64,000 bases of DNA, taken from positions 13,005 through 77,004 of the forward strand of contig CAVPLC010000034.1 of the NCBI GenBank assembly GCA_963705835.1, in the 5' to 3' direction. The DNA comes from Palsa-504 sp963705835 (GTDB lineage Bacteria; Actinomycetota; Actinomycetes; Streptosporangiales; Streptosporangiaceae). Of the stretch, positions 8,113 through 17,500 are shown piece by piece. How positions within the stretch are numbered: the first letter of the stretch is position 1; every line of letters starts with the position of its first letter. The notes beneath the pieces are model-generated. The model searched no databases. It was given only the letters and a program-made list of their open reading frames with translations, and had not been told where the DNA came from. The position numbers were made by a program, and so were the translations under genes.

Positions 8113-9984
8113 CTACGTGCGCCAGGCCATGACGTCGCCCACGGTGACCGAAGGCGGCCCGAGCAGGCCGACGAGGTAGTCGCCGAGCACCGAATTCCTG
8201 GCCGCCACCGCCACCACGGCGGTCACCCGCCAGGCCGCGATCTGCGCGCGCATCTGCGCGGGGCTGACCGCCTTGACCTGGACGTAGCTCGGTGACGCGG
8301 GGTTCGCGTCGGCGGGCAGGCCGGCGGCCAGCGACGTGGGCAGCCCGCCGGGCGACTCGGCCCACATGAAGTTCAGGTACCGGCCCGCCTGCGGGAGGCC
8401 GCTGCCGTCGGTGTAGGCGCGCCCGTTCCCGGCCGGGCCCATGAAGTACCCGCCCACCAGCGTGCCGGGCTGGCCCGTGTCGGCCTGCCAGCGCAGCGGC
8501 TCGGTGAAGGTCGACATCGGGGCCGGGACCACGAGCACGGTGGCCGAGGCGGGCAGCCGGAGCGAGGCGAACACCGCGGACCAGCCGGGCGGCACCGGGG
8601 TCGCGGCGGCCGCGGGCAGGGGCCGGGGGACGATCGGCAGGACGGCCAGGACGGCACAGGACATGACCACGGCGACGGGCCGCCAGGCCGACGCGAGCCG
8701 CGGCAGCCGGACGGCCGCGTACGCGGCGAAGACCGCCACCGCCGCGTCCACGGCAAAGGCGAGCAGCGCGGCGGCCGCGCCGTCGGCCGCGATGGAGAAC
8801 CGGTCGGGCAGCGCCGCGCTGAGCACGGGCAGGCCCTGCAGCCAGTACCACGGCAGCTTGATCCAGGCGTGCTCGTGACCGCTGGCCAGCAGGGTGCCGC
8901 CGAGCGAGAACACCCCGAGCACGGCGCAGGCGACCGCGGCCGCCCGGACCGCCAGCACCCGCCAGAACCGGATCGCGGCGCCGGCGAGCACCACCAGCAG
9001 CGGCCAGCCCAGGTAGCCGAGATACTCGGGCAGGTGGCCCTGGAACCTGGCCGCCGCGGCCGCGCTGCCCGCGGTGTGGAAGAGCATGAACGACGAGGGG
9101 ACGACGAAGGAGGCCAGGTCGTTCTTGAAGAAGTCGGTGGTGAACGGGCTGCCGTGCTGCTGCAGCGGGCCGAAGAACTGCACCCACAGCGGATAGCCGG
9201 CGATCACGGCCGTCACGCAGGCCGCGACGCCCAGGCCGGCGGCCAGGGTCCTGACCCGGCCGGCCACCTGGCGGGGGCGGCTGACGGCCAGGACGGCCGC
9301 CATCAGGACCGCCGCCAGCGCGGCGTCGAACAAGATCTCCTCGGTGATGAAGATCTGCGCGGTGACCAGCAGGCCGAGCCAGACGCCGCCGCGCACGGCC
9401 CGGGCGCGTCCGGTGGCCAGCCGCAGGCCGGCGTCGACGATCAGCGGCGGCAGCACGGCGAACTGCAGGTCGTAGTGGCCGATGGCCGAGTGCACCAGGG
9501 CCGGGGAGAAGCCGTACACCGCCGCCCCCAGCGCCGCGCCGGCCACGCTGACCCGCCACCGCCGGAGCACGGCGAACATGGCCGTGGCCGACCCCGCGAA
9601 GCCGGCGGTCATGAGCACGTTCAGGCTGGCCTGCGGCCCGAAGACCAGCGTCACGGGGGCGAGCAGGATCCCGGGCAGCAGCATGAACGTGTTCCACATG
9701 ACGTTCACGCCCCGCGGCGCGTTCATCGCCATCGTCACCAGGTCCGGCAGCCTGGCGTGGGCGATCGCGGTGGCGTCGTAACGGAAGAACCAGGCGAACT
9801 GGTCGGTGTCGTTGGGATTGCCCGCCACCGTCCGGGACGCCGGATCGCGCCACAGCCACAGCGTGACCGCCAGCGCCGCCAGCAGGTAGTACACGCCAGC
9901 GACCGCCACGGTCCGGCGGTCGCTCAGCGGGCGGGCACGCTCGCTGACCGCCGGGACCGAGATGGTGGTGGGCGCCGCCGTCAC
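8113..9984 (-). CDS. Polytopic membrane protein, GT-C glycosyltransferase-like
   Basis: About 620 residues with roughly eleven hydrophobic segments. After the first helix, GNPNDTDQFAWFFRYDATA supplies the acidic loop motif expected of GT-C lipid-linked sugar transferases; FSPALVHSAIGHYDLQF and FITEEILFD follow. The C-terminal 200 residues are a soluble, predicted extracytoplasmic domain (VVPAPMSTFTEPLRWQ, GGYFMGPAGNGRAYTDGSG). Such proteins are common in actinomycetes and decorate cell-wall lipids or glycans; donor and acceptor are unknown. The start is uncertain: GTG 9984 is used because the upstream open stretch to 10044 has no conserved character. It stands alone between the HpnB group and the flotillin gene. 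Confidence 0.75.
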   Translation of the reverse strand: MTAAPTTISVPAVSERARPLSDRRTVAVAGVYYLLAALAVTLWLWRDPASRTVAGNPNDTDQFAWFFRYDATAIAHARLPDLVTMAMNAPRGVNVMWNTFMLLPGILLAPVTLVFGPQASLNVLMTAGFAGSATAMFAVLRRWRVSVAGAALGAAVYGFSPALVHSAIGHYDLQFAVLPPLIVDAGLRLATGRARAVRGGVWLGLLVTAQIFITEEILFDAALAAVLMAAVLAVSRPRQVAGRVRTLAAGLGVAACVTAVIAGYPLWVQFFGPLQQHGSPFTTDFFKNDLASFVVPSSFMLFHTAGSAAAAARFQGHLPEYLGYLGWPLLVVLAGAAIRFWRVLAVRAAAVACAVLGVFSLGGTLLASGHEHAWIKLPWYWLQGLPVLSAALPDRFSIAADGAAAALLAFAVDAAVAVFAAYAAVRLPRLASAWRPVAVVMSCAVLAVLPIVPRPLPAAAATPVPPGWSAVFASLRLPASATVLVVPAPMSTFTEPLRWQADTGQPGTLVGGYFMGPAGNGRAYTDGSGLPQAGRYLNFMWAESPGGLPTSLAAGLPADANPASPSYVQVKAVSPAQMRAQIAAWRVTAVVAVAARNSVLGDYLVGLLGPPSVTVGDVMAWRT

Positions 9985-10066
9985 GATTGCGAGCCTAATC
10001 GCGGTGACCGGCGCCGGCCGGCGGCATCCGGACGACGTCAGCAAATCGCCAGTTTTTGCCTCCGGG

Positions 10067-11206
10067 TTAGCCGTCCGAGGCGACCCGGCCGTCGATGGTA
10101 CGCGCGGCGGGCGCGCCGGACTGGAACTGGCCGGGCATGCCCTTGCGGACCGAATCCAGGATGGTCAGGCCCTGGCTGACCAGGCCGGCGGCGATCTCGC
10201 CGAGGCCGTCGGCCCCGTTGAGCACGCTGATGTTCGCGCCGGCCAGGCCGGCCGCGGCCTCCTTGACGATCAGCGGCAGCTGGTTGATGAGCAGCTGGTC
10301 CAGCGCGACGCGGTTGTTCGAGGCGGCGGCCTCGGCCTGGATACGGGTGCGCTCGGCGTCCGCCTTGGCCAGGATCCGCACCCGTTCGGCCTCGGCCTCG
10401 GCGGGCTTGATCACCTCGGAGACCAGCTGCTGCTGCCGTAGCTGGGCCTGCTGCTGAGCCAGCTCGGCCTGGGCGTTGATGACCGCGAGCTGGGCGTTCG
10501 CCTGCGCCAGCGGGCCCGCCTGGGCCGCCTCCGCCTGTGCCTTTTCCACCTCGCCCTTGTATTGCGCCTGCACGACCGAGGTTTCCCTGGCGAACTCCGC
10601 CTGCTTGCGCGCCGACGCCTGCTGTGCCTCCGCCGCGGCCTGGTCGGCCTGGGCCTGCGCGATCTTCGCCTGCCGCTGGATGGCGGCGTTGTTCGGCGCG
10701 GCCATGGCGGCGATGTAGCCGGCGCCCATGTCGTCGATCGACTGGATCTGCAGCGAGTCCACGATCAGCCCGATCTTGGCCATCTCGCCCTTGGATCCGT
10801 CGAGCACCTCGGTGGCCAGCTTCTGCCGCTCGGTGACGATCTCCTCGACGGTCATCGAGCCGATGATCGAGCGCAGGTGGCCGGCGAAGATCCGCCCGGT
10901 CAGCAGCGACATCTGGTCCTGGTCGGAGAGGAACCGCTGTCCGGCGTTGACGATGGACTCCTCGTCGTTGCCGACCTTGAACGCGATCACCGCGCGTACG
11001 TTCAGCGTGATGCCCTGGTGGGTCACGCACTGCTCGGCGACCTCAGCCTCCTGCATGGACAGCGTGAGATACCGGACCTTGCGGAACACGGGCGTGACGA
11101 AGGAGCCGTGGCCGATCACCACCTTGAACGGCTGGCCCTCGCGGCCGCCCCCTCGTCCGGAAATCAGCATGGCCTCGTCAGGGGCCGGAACACGGTAACC
11201 AAACAT
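10067..11206 (-). CDS. SPFH-domain flotillin-like protein
   Basis: 379-residue SPFH/band-7 protein. The SPFH domain spans about residues 20-180 (ITLNVRAVIAFKVGNDEESI, LRSIIGSMTVEEIVTERQ). Then comes a long Ala/Gln/Glu-rich coiled coil (residues 190-310, AQADQAAAEAQQASARKQAE), as in flotillins that scaffold membrane microdomains. There is no obvious N-terminal membrane helix; bacterial flotillins often attach through a hairpin or a partner. ATG 11206 overlaps nothing and follows the NfeD-like gene by 3 bases, so the two form a pair, the usual flotillin-NfeD arrangement. Confidence 0.88.
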   Translation of the reverse strand: MFGYRVPAPDEAMLISGRGGGREGQPFKVVIGHGSFVTPVFRKVRYLTLSMQEAEVAEQCVTHQGITLNVRAVIAFKVGNDEESIVNAGQRFLSDQDQMSLLTGRIFAGHLRSIIGSMTVEEIVTERQKLATEVLDGSKGEMAKIGLIVDSLQIQSIDDMGAGYIAAMAAPNNAAIQRQAKIAQAQADQAAAEAQQASARKQAEFARETSVVQAQYKGEVEKAQAEAAQAGPLAQANAQLAVINAQAELAQQQAQLRQQQLVSEVIKPAEAEAERVRILAKADAERTRIQAEAAASNNRVALDQLLINQLPLIVKEAAAGLAGANISVLNGADGLGEIAAGLVSQGLTILDSVRKGMPGQFQSGAPAARTIDGRVASDG

Positions 11207-11209
11207 CGT

Positions 11210-11470
11210 TCATCTCCTAAGCAGAGGTAAGCTGGGCATGCGCGGACTCTCGCCGAGTACGTCCTCCCACTCGATGACATCGACCGCCCGCGCTCCGCGT
11301 GAGTCAATGACCAGGACGGTCGCACCTTTAGGCAGCGGCTTGTCCGACCAGGCCAGGAAGGCCTCGGAACCGCCGCGGATCTTGATGACCACCTCACCGG
11401 GTCCGTCGCCGCCCCGTGTTCCCACGGTGAGGCGGCCAACGCAGCCGATCGAGGACTCATCCCTCTCCAA
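11210..11470 (-). CDS. Short NfeD-like OB-fold protein, flotillin partner
   Basis: About 86 residues. The segment IGCVGRLTVGTRGGDGPGEV followed by KGATVLVIDSRGARAVDVIEW is the beta-rich pattern of the NfeD C-terminal OB domain, without the membrane part or protease domain. It ends 3 bases before the flotillin-like gene. The start is not certain: TTG 11470 has AAAGGGGG upstream, and an in-frame ATG at 11503 would add 11 residues. In other bacteria NfeD-like proteins act with flotillins in membrane organisation; that role is inferred here from pairing. Confidence 0.6.
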   Translation of the reverse strand: MERDESSIGCVGRLTVGTRGGDGPGEVVIKIRGGSEAFLAWSDKPLPKGATVLVIDSRGARAVDVIEWEDVLGESPRMPSLPLLRR

Positions 11471-11577
11471 ATGACGGCCCCCTTTACCCGGAAGTGCCGT
11501 CATCCAGCGTAGTCCCGATACTGGAGGCCCGATTAAGTGGTGGCGGCTGTCTCGTGGGCGGGATCGTGCTCGTTGGT

Positions 11578-11600
11578 ACGTTCGGAATAATAGAAGGACG
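11578..11600 (+). repeat. Partial copy (A) of the CGTTCGG intergenic element
   Basis: The 13-mer CGTTCGGAATAAT here is identical to the one at copy B (18337-18349), where it continues to a TATAAT box. The ACCACGG half seen in copies B, C, D and E is not recognisable. It sits just before the chimeric gene scar at 11701-11884. The rest of 11504-11700 holds no gene that I can support. Confidence 0.4.
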
Positions 11601-11700
11601 CCAGCCGGAGCCGATGCTGCCGCTGTCCATCCTCCGGGTCCCGACCATGACCGCATCCTGGGTTCCTGAGCCTTGCTCAGGCACACGCGGATACCGCACC

Positions 11701-11884
11701 ATGACGGGTGTGCTCGAAGGCGTCACGCGGTTCCCGCCGGAGTTCGCGGCGCGCTACCGCGAGAAGGGGTACTGGCAGGATCGCACGCTGTTCGACGGCT
11801 TGCGTGACGGCCTGCGCAGGCTACGACCAGTCCGTGATGGACTTGGTCTTCCACGCCAACGCCGAACGGGTCCTGGGGATCTAG
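11701..11884 (+). pseudogene. Chimeric scar: N-terminus of an aryl-AMP ligase joined to C-terminus of an amidohydrolase
   Basis: From ATG 11701 one frame reads MTGVLEGV then FPPEFAARYREKGYWQ and DRTLFDGLRD, which is the opening of 2,3-dihydroxybenzoate-AMP ligase (EntE/DhbE) proteins. About 36 codons in, it stops resembling them. In a different frame, from about 11822, the sequence reads YDQSVMDLVFHANAERVLGI and stops at 11882-11884, which is how amidohydrolase-2 (ACMSD-like) proteins end. Two gene ends with nothing between suggest an internal deletion that removed about 2 kb or more, joined near 11795-11822. The next gene starts 2 bases later. Confidence 0.55.
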
Positions 11885-11886
11885 CC

Positions 11887-12414
11887 ATGGCCATCATCGA
11901 AGACGTGCGCCGGATCGCGATGTCGCTGCCGCGCACCAGCGAGCACCTGATCAGGGACCACGTCAAGTTCCGCGTCGGCCGGATCGTCTACGCCTCGGTC
12001 TCGCCCGACGAGGAGCGGCTGGGTTTCGGCTTCCCCAAGGAGGAACGGGCCGCGCTGGTCGCCAGCCGGCCGGAGGTGTTCATGATGCCGCTGCCCAGCG
12101 ACGAGCGCTACCAGTGGGTCCGGGCCCGGCTGCCGGCGCTCGACCCGCAGGAGCTGCGCGAACTGCTCATCGACGCGTGGTGCATGGTGGTGCCCAAGAA
12201 GGTCGCGGCCGCCTACCTGGACAGCCAGGGCATCAGCCGGGATAGGTTAGGGCGGTGCCGCGCGCGATCGACTTCCATGTGCACCTGCCCACCCCGGACT
12301 GGCTGGACGGCAGCATGGCGGGCTACGTCGAGGCGGCCGAGGCGTACTTCCGCTCGCCCGCGCGGCGCGGGTCGCTGGACGAGCTGGCGGCGTTGTACCG
12401 CGGGCTTGACCTGA
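11887..12414 (+). CDS. MmcQ/YjbR family protein, lacking a proper stop
   Basis: Residues 1-118 are a complete MmcQ/YjbR protein (CyaY-like fold): MAIIEDVRRIAMSLPRTSEH, KFRVGRIVYASVS, and ELRELLIDAWCMVVPKKVAA at the end of the domain. Relatives stop soon after this, but here the frame continues 58 codons into the amidohydrolase gene in another frame. TAG triplets lie at 12243 and 12248 in the two other frames, so a single indel near 12225-12240 would give a normal end. The useful protein is therefore about 11887-12250. Biochemical function of the family is poorly known; DNA binding has been proposed. Confidence 0.7.
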   Translation: MAIIEDVRRIAMSLPRTSEHLIRDHVKFRVGRIVYASVSPDEERLGFGFPKEERAALVASRPEVFMMPLPSDERYQWVRARLPALDPQELRELLIDAWCMVVPKKVAAAYLDSQGISRDRLGRCRARSTSMCTCPPRTGWTAAWRATSRRPRRTSARPRGAGRWTSWRRCTAGLT

Positions 12415-13100
12415 CCGCGGTGCTGCTGGCCTGGGACGCCGAGACGGCGACCGGGCGGCCCCGCGTCCCGAACGAGACCGTGGCCGCCGCGTGCCGCGAC
12501 TACCCCGACGTGTTCACCGGCCTGGGGTCGGTGGACCCGCACAAGGGCGAGGCGGCCGTGGCCGAGGTGGCCAACATCGCGGCGCTGGGGCTGCGCGGGG
12601 TCAAGTTCCACCCGTCGCTGCAGGCCTTCGCGCCCGACGACCCGCGGTACTGGCCCGTCTTCGCCGCCTGCGAGCGGCACGGCCTGCTCGCCCTGTTCCA
12701 CACCGGCACCAGCGGGATCGGCGCGCGCCAGCCGGGCGGCCAGGGCATCAGGATCGACTACGCGCACCCGATCAAGCTCGACCCGGTGGCCGCGGCGCAT
12801 CCGGACCTGACCGTGGTGGCCGCGCACTTCGGCTGGCCCTGGCACATGGACCTGATCGCCATCGCGCTGCACAAGACCAACGTGTACATCGACATCTCCG
12901 GCTGGTCGCCGCGGCGCATCCCGGCCGAGGTGATCCGCGAGCTGCGCGGGCGCCTGGCCGGGCAGTTCGTGTGGGGCAGCGACTACCCCTTCTTCGGTCC
13001 CGAGCGCTGCCTGGCCGAGCTGGAGGCCCTCGACCTTCCGGCCGACGTGCTTCCCGTGGTGCTGCACGACAACGCCGCGCGCATCCTGCGCCTCAGCTGA
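12255..13100 (+). CDS. Amidohydrolase family 2 protein (ACMSD-like)
   Basis: 281-residue TIM-barrel metal hydrolase or decarboxylase. Metal ligands are visible as DFHVHLP at the N-terminus, FHPSLQ and FHTGTSG mid-protein (LALFHTG), AAHFGWPW and the late WGSDYPFFGPE aspartate. The C-terminus HDNAARILRLS is typical. The start is GTG 12255, a few bases after two out-of-frame TAGs; no clear ribosome site is seen. It could act on an aromatic or dicarboxylic acid, but the substrate is unknown. The fragment of a related C-terminus at 11822-11884 suggests that a second amidohydrolase once lay here. Convergent with xth, overlapping by 8 bases. Confidence 0.85.
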   Translation: MPRAIDFHVHLPTPDWLDGSMAGYVEAAEAYFRSPARRGSLDELAALYRGLDLTAVLLAWDAETATGRPRVPNETVAAACRDYPDVFTGLGSVDPHKGEAAVAEVANIAALGLRGVKFHPSLQAFAPDDPRYWPVFAACERHGLLALFHTGTSGIGARQPGGQGIRIDYAHPIKLDPVAAAHPDLTVVAAHFGWPWHMDLIAIALHKTNVYIDISGWSPRRIPAEVIRELRGRLAGQFVWGSDYPFFGPERCLAELEALDLPADVLPVVLHDNAARILRLS

Positions 13101-13911
13101 GATCCACCACGACCGGCGCGTGGTCCGACGGGGCGTGGCCCTTGCGGGCCTCCCGGTCCACGTACGCCCCGGTCACCCGGTCGGCCACGGGCTGGCTCGC
13201 GTACACCAGGTCGATGCGCATGCCCTGGTCCTTGGGGAACGCGCCGGCCCGGTAGTCCCAGTAGGTGAACGGATGCGGCCCCTTCATCGGCTTCGGCACC
13301 ACGTCGCGCAGCCCGAGGGCGCGAAGGTCGGCCAGGGCCTGCCGTTCGGGCGGGGTGACGTGCGTCGAGCCGACGAACACCGCCGGGTCCCACACGTCGG
13401 CGTCGGTCGGCGCCACGTTGAAGTCACCGCACGCCACCAGCTGGGGCTCGCGGCTCAGCTCGGCCTCGAGCACGGTCCGCAGCGCGGCGTACCAGGCGAG
13501 CTTGTAGACGTAGTGAGCCGAGTCCGGCGTGCGCCCGTTGGGCGCGTACAGCGACCAGACCCGGATCCCGCCGCAGTCGGCCCCGACCGCGCGGGTCTCC
13601 GGCTTGCGCAGGCCCGGCTCGTCGAGCAGGGTCGGCTCGGCGGCGTCGCCCTCGTAGCTGGGCTCTCCGGGAAAGCCCAGGCTGACGCGTTCCAGGCCGA
13701 CGCTGGACAGCAGGGCCACGCCGTTCCACCGGCCGTCGCCGTGCGCCGCCACCTCGTAACCGAGCTCCTCGACCTCGGCCGCGGGGAACAGGGCCGTCGT
13801 GGTCTTGATCTCCTGCAGCCCGACGATGTCCGGCTTGGCCTCGTCCAGCCACTCCAGCAGCCGGGGCAGCCGTGCCTTCACCGAGTTCACGTTCCAGGTC
13901 GCCAACCGCAC
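13093..13911 (-). CDS. xth: Exodeoxyribonuclease III / AP endonuclease
   Basis: Repair nuclease that cuts at abasic sites and trims 3' ends. All signature blocks of the ExoIII family are present: RLATWNVNSVKARL, the metal-binding Glu in IVGLQEIK, SLYAPNGR, the catalytic GDFNVAP, FTYWDYRAGAF, RIDLVYAS and the terminal SDHAPVV. GTG 13911 starts exactly at the conserved RLATWN and gives 272 residues; an ATG 36 bases further upstream would add 12 unconserved residues. Single gene, convergent with the amidohydrolase. Confidence 0.95.
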   Translation of the reverse strand: MRLATWNVNSVKARLPRLLEWLDEAKPDIVGLQEIKTTTALFPAAEVEELGYEVAAHGDGRWNGVALLSSVGLERVSLGFPGEPSYEGDAAEPTLLDEPGLRKPETRAVGADCGGIRVWSLYAPNGRTPDSAHYVYKLAWYAALRTVLEAELSREPQLVACGDFNVAPTDADVWDPAVFVGSTHVTPPERQALADLRALGLRDVVPKPMKGPHPFTYWDYRAGAFPKDQGMRIDLVYASQPVADRVTGAYVDREARKGHAPSDHAPVVVDLS

Positions 13912-14004
13912 GCCGATAGCCTGCCACCGCTGACACCACGACGCCACCCGCTAGCCCGGGATCGGCCGCCAGCGGGCCCACGGCGACCCGGGGTACGCCT
14001 CAGA

Positions 14005-14442
14005 TCACATCGGGCTGTGCGCAGACCTGCTCCTCATGCCGTCGTGACGCGCAGCAGATAACGATTCGGAGTCGTAGCGGAAGCCGTCGAGGAAGCGGCG
14101 GAACAGGCCGCCCTCGTGGGCCAGCGGCGCGCCGGGCGGCGGGGCCTCGGGGCGCTCGTGCCCCACGGGCTCGTCGTAGTCGGCGCGGGCGATGGCGTCC
14201 ACGATCTGGGCCTCGTCGAAATCCTCCGACCCCGGGATCTCGGGAACGAAGCCCACCAGGTCCCCGTCCAGCAGCACCTCGGCCTCCAGGCCGGTGGTGC
14301 CTTCGGAGCCCCAGACCGCCTCGCGTCCGCCGCCGGCCGGCACCTGCACCGCGTACGCGTCAATCCCGGACTTCAGCAGGTGCGCCTTGATGCCGCGGTC
14401 CCTCAGCGCGTCGGTCACCCGACGGGCACGGTTCTCATCCAT
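14005..14442 (-). CDS. Conserved actinobacterial protein of unknown function
   Basis: 145 residues, acidic, no membrane segment. The N-terminal half (MDENRARRVTDALRDRGIKA, YAVQVPAG, LEAEVLLDGDLVGFVPEIPG) has an alternating strand pattern, and the end GLFRRFLDGFRYD looks like the natural C-terminus; the 20 residues after it may be a run-on. I recognise the general type from other actinomycetes but no function. It is not part of an operon. Confidence 0.6.
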   Translation of the reverse strand: MDENRARRVTDALRDRGIKAHLLKSGIDAYAVQVPAGGGREAVWGSEGTTGLEAEVLLDGDLVGFVPEIPGSEDFDEAQIVDAIARADYDEPVGHERPEAPPPGAPLAHEGGLFRRFLDGFRYDSESLSAARHDGMRSRSAHSPM

Positions 14443-14579
14443 GCCCGTCAGGCTACCTTTTCCCGGAAGCCGCCAAATCGTGCCGAACCTGGCACGATCC
14501 CCACTCGTGACATGCGCCGGGGCAAGCTAAATTCTTGTTATATAGGAAGTATCCGGCGACGACGCGGGGCGGAGCATAC

Positions 14580-17500
14580 ATGTCGCTGAGCAGCGCGCAG
14601 CTTCCCGTGCGGCTCACACCCGCTCGTCGGACGCGAGAGCGAGCTCAACGACATCGTGCAGGCGGTCACCCGCTGCCGCCTGGTCACCCTCACCGGCCCG
14701 GGCGGCACGGGCAAGACGCGGCTGGCGCTGGCGGCCGCGAGAGCGGCGGGGCCATCCTTCGCGGCCGGGGTGTGCTGGGTGGAACTGGCCCAGATCGAAG
14801 ACCCTGCCATCGTGGGGCAGGCCGTGGCCAGCAGGCTCGGCGTGCCCGATACGCCGGGACAGGACCCGGCCGAGGCCGTCGCCGGGCACATCGCCGACCA
14901 TCCGGTGCTGCTGGTCATCGACAACTGCGAGCACCTCGCGGGCGCGGCAGCCAAGCTGGTGGAGAACCTGCTGGAGGTGTGCCCGGGCCTGGTCGTGCTG
15001 GCCACCAGCCGCGAGGCCCTCGGCGTGGAAGGCGAGGTCAACTGGCAGGTCCCGCCGCTCTCGCTGCCGAAGGCCGCGGGGTCCGACCCGGCGCTCACCG
15101 CGTCGGCGCTCGCCGCCTCCGACGCGGTCAAGCTGTTCGAGCAGCGGGCGCAGCTGGTGCGGCCGTCGTTCCGCGTCACGGACGAGAACGCCGCCGATCT
15201 CGCGTCGATCTGCCAGCGGCTCGACGGGCTGCCGCTGGCCATCGAGCTGGCCGCCGCGAGGATGCGGATCATGTCATCCGCCCAGCTGGCGGAGCGGCTG
15301 GACGACATCTCCGCCGTGCTGGTCGGCGGCGCGCGCTCCGCGCCGCCGCGCCACCAGGCGCTGCGCGCGACGCTGGACTGGAGCCATGACCTGCTGGACT
15401 CCTACGAGCGGGCCACCTTCCGGCGGCTGGCCGCCTTCCCCGGCGGCTTCACGCTGCAGGCGGCCGAACGGGTCGCCGCCGGAGGGGACATCGACGCGGC
15501 CGCGATGCTGGAGCTGCTGAGCAGGCTGGCCGACAAGTCGCTGGTCCGGGTGGAACACGGCCGCGACGACACGCGGTACTCCCTGCTGGCCACGATCCGC
15601 GACTACGCGCGGGACCGGCTGGAGGAGGCATCGGAATCCGGGCCGGCCCGGCGGGCTCACCTCAGCTACTTCACCGAGCTCGCGGAGGGCGCCGCGGCCC
15701 GGATCGAGCGCTTCGAGACCGAAACCAGCGGGCTGGAGCTCGAACTCGACCGGCTGGACGCTGAGCTGCCCAACCTTCGGCGGGCGTTCGAATTCGCGCA
15801 GGAAACGGGCGACTCGGCGGCCGCGCTGCGGATCGCGGGGTCACTGGACCGCTTTGCCTACCTGCGCGGCCGCTATCACGAGATCCGGCAGTGGCTGGAC
15901 GCGGCCGTCTCGGCCTACCCGGACGCGCCCGCCGGGCTGAGGGCCAAGGCGCTGCTCGGCAGCGGCAGGCTGGCCCTGCTGCAGTGCGATTACGCGCCGG
16001 CGGTGCGCCGGCTGGAGGCGGCGCTCCGGCTGTACCGCGAGCTGGGCGAGGCCCGGGGCATCGCCGGCGCGCTCCAGGTCCTCGGCAGCGTGGCCCGCGA
16101 GCAGGGCCGGTACGCCAGGGCGGTGGAACTGCACGCCGAGAGCCTGGCCGTCGCCGAGGCCGCCGGGGACCGGTGGGCGGTGGCGAGCGCGCACGGATAC
16201 CTCGGCTTCGTCTGCTGGCTGCAGCGCGACTTCGGCCGGGCCACCGAAGAGGCGAGCACCGCCCTGGCCATGTTCCGCGACCTCGGCGACGTGGAGGGGA
16301 CCGCGTGGTCGCTGATCAGCCTGGGCACGGTCGCCCGCTACCAGGGGGACGTCGACCGCGCGTCCGCGCTGCTGGCCGAGAGCCGTTCGCTTTCCGAGGG
16401 CATCGGCTTCCGCGAGGGCATCGCGTGGGCGTGCGAGCAGCTCGGCCTGCTCGCGGCCGTCGACGGCGACCCGGCGGCCATCTCCCTGCTGCGCCGGAGC
16501 CTGGACCTGCACAGCGAGCTGCGAGACCGGTGGCGCATGTCCAGCGTCCTCGAGGATCTCGCGACCATCGCGCTGGCCCTGGGCCAGGCCAGGTCGGCGG
16601 CCCGGCTGCTCGGCGCGGCCGAGGCGATGCGGGACGCGATCGGCACCGTGATCGCGCCGTGCGAGCGGGCGCAGCATCACCAGACCGCGTCGGCGATCCG
16701 GGCCGCGCTGGACGAGGCCGACTTCGACGCCGCCTGGCAGCAGGGGCTGCTCGCCACCATGGAGGACCTGACCGCCGACCTGCCGTCGGTTCAGGATGCC
16801 GCTTCGGCCGGGCCTCCCGCGCCGCGACCGCGCAGGGCAAGCCGCCCCAGGCCGGGCCGCCCCAGGGCGCGCCAGAGCAGGGTCCGCCAGAACAGGGTGC
16901 GCCAGAGCAGGGTGCGCGAGGACGGGGTGCGCCGGAACGGGGCGCTCCGGCCGGGGACGGGCAGCCCGCGGCCGAGCCCGCGAAACAGGCCGCCCCGCGG
17001 CGGCGGGCCCCGCAGCCGGCCAAGAGCGGCGCCGCCGTGACCGGGCCGCTTCGCATCAGGGCGCTCGGCGCGGCGGTGGTGGAGTTCGGCGACACGGCGC
17101 TGACCGCCGCGGACTGGGGCTACGCCAAGCCGCGCGAACTGCTGTTCCTGCTCGCCTCCTCGCCCCCGGTGACCAAGGACCAGATCGCCGCCGCGCTGTG
17201 GCCCGATCTGTCGCGGCAGCAGCTCGGCAACGCGCTGCACACCGCGCTGCGCGAACTGCGCCGCGCGCTCGGCGATCCGGGCTGGGTGGTGTACGCGGAC
17301 GGCCGCTACCGGTTCGACCGCTCCCGGCCGCACGAGTGCGACGTCACCGCGTTCGAGGACGCGCTGCTCGCCGCGCGCCGGGCCCGCCCGGCCGAGACGG
17401 CCCTGCCCGACCTGCAGCGCGCCATCGGCGCCTACGGCGGTGACTTCCTCGAGGGCGTGGCGGCCGGGGAGTGGGCGCTGGTGCGCCGCGACGAGCTCCG

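Noticed and set aside
7991..9859. Long second minus-strand frame of 622 codons across the GT-C-like gene
   Set aside because: Arg/Gly/Pro-rich without hydrophobic pattern; a high-GC shadow of the membrane-protein frame.
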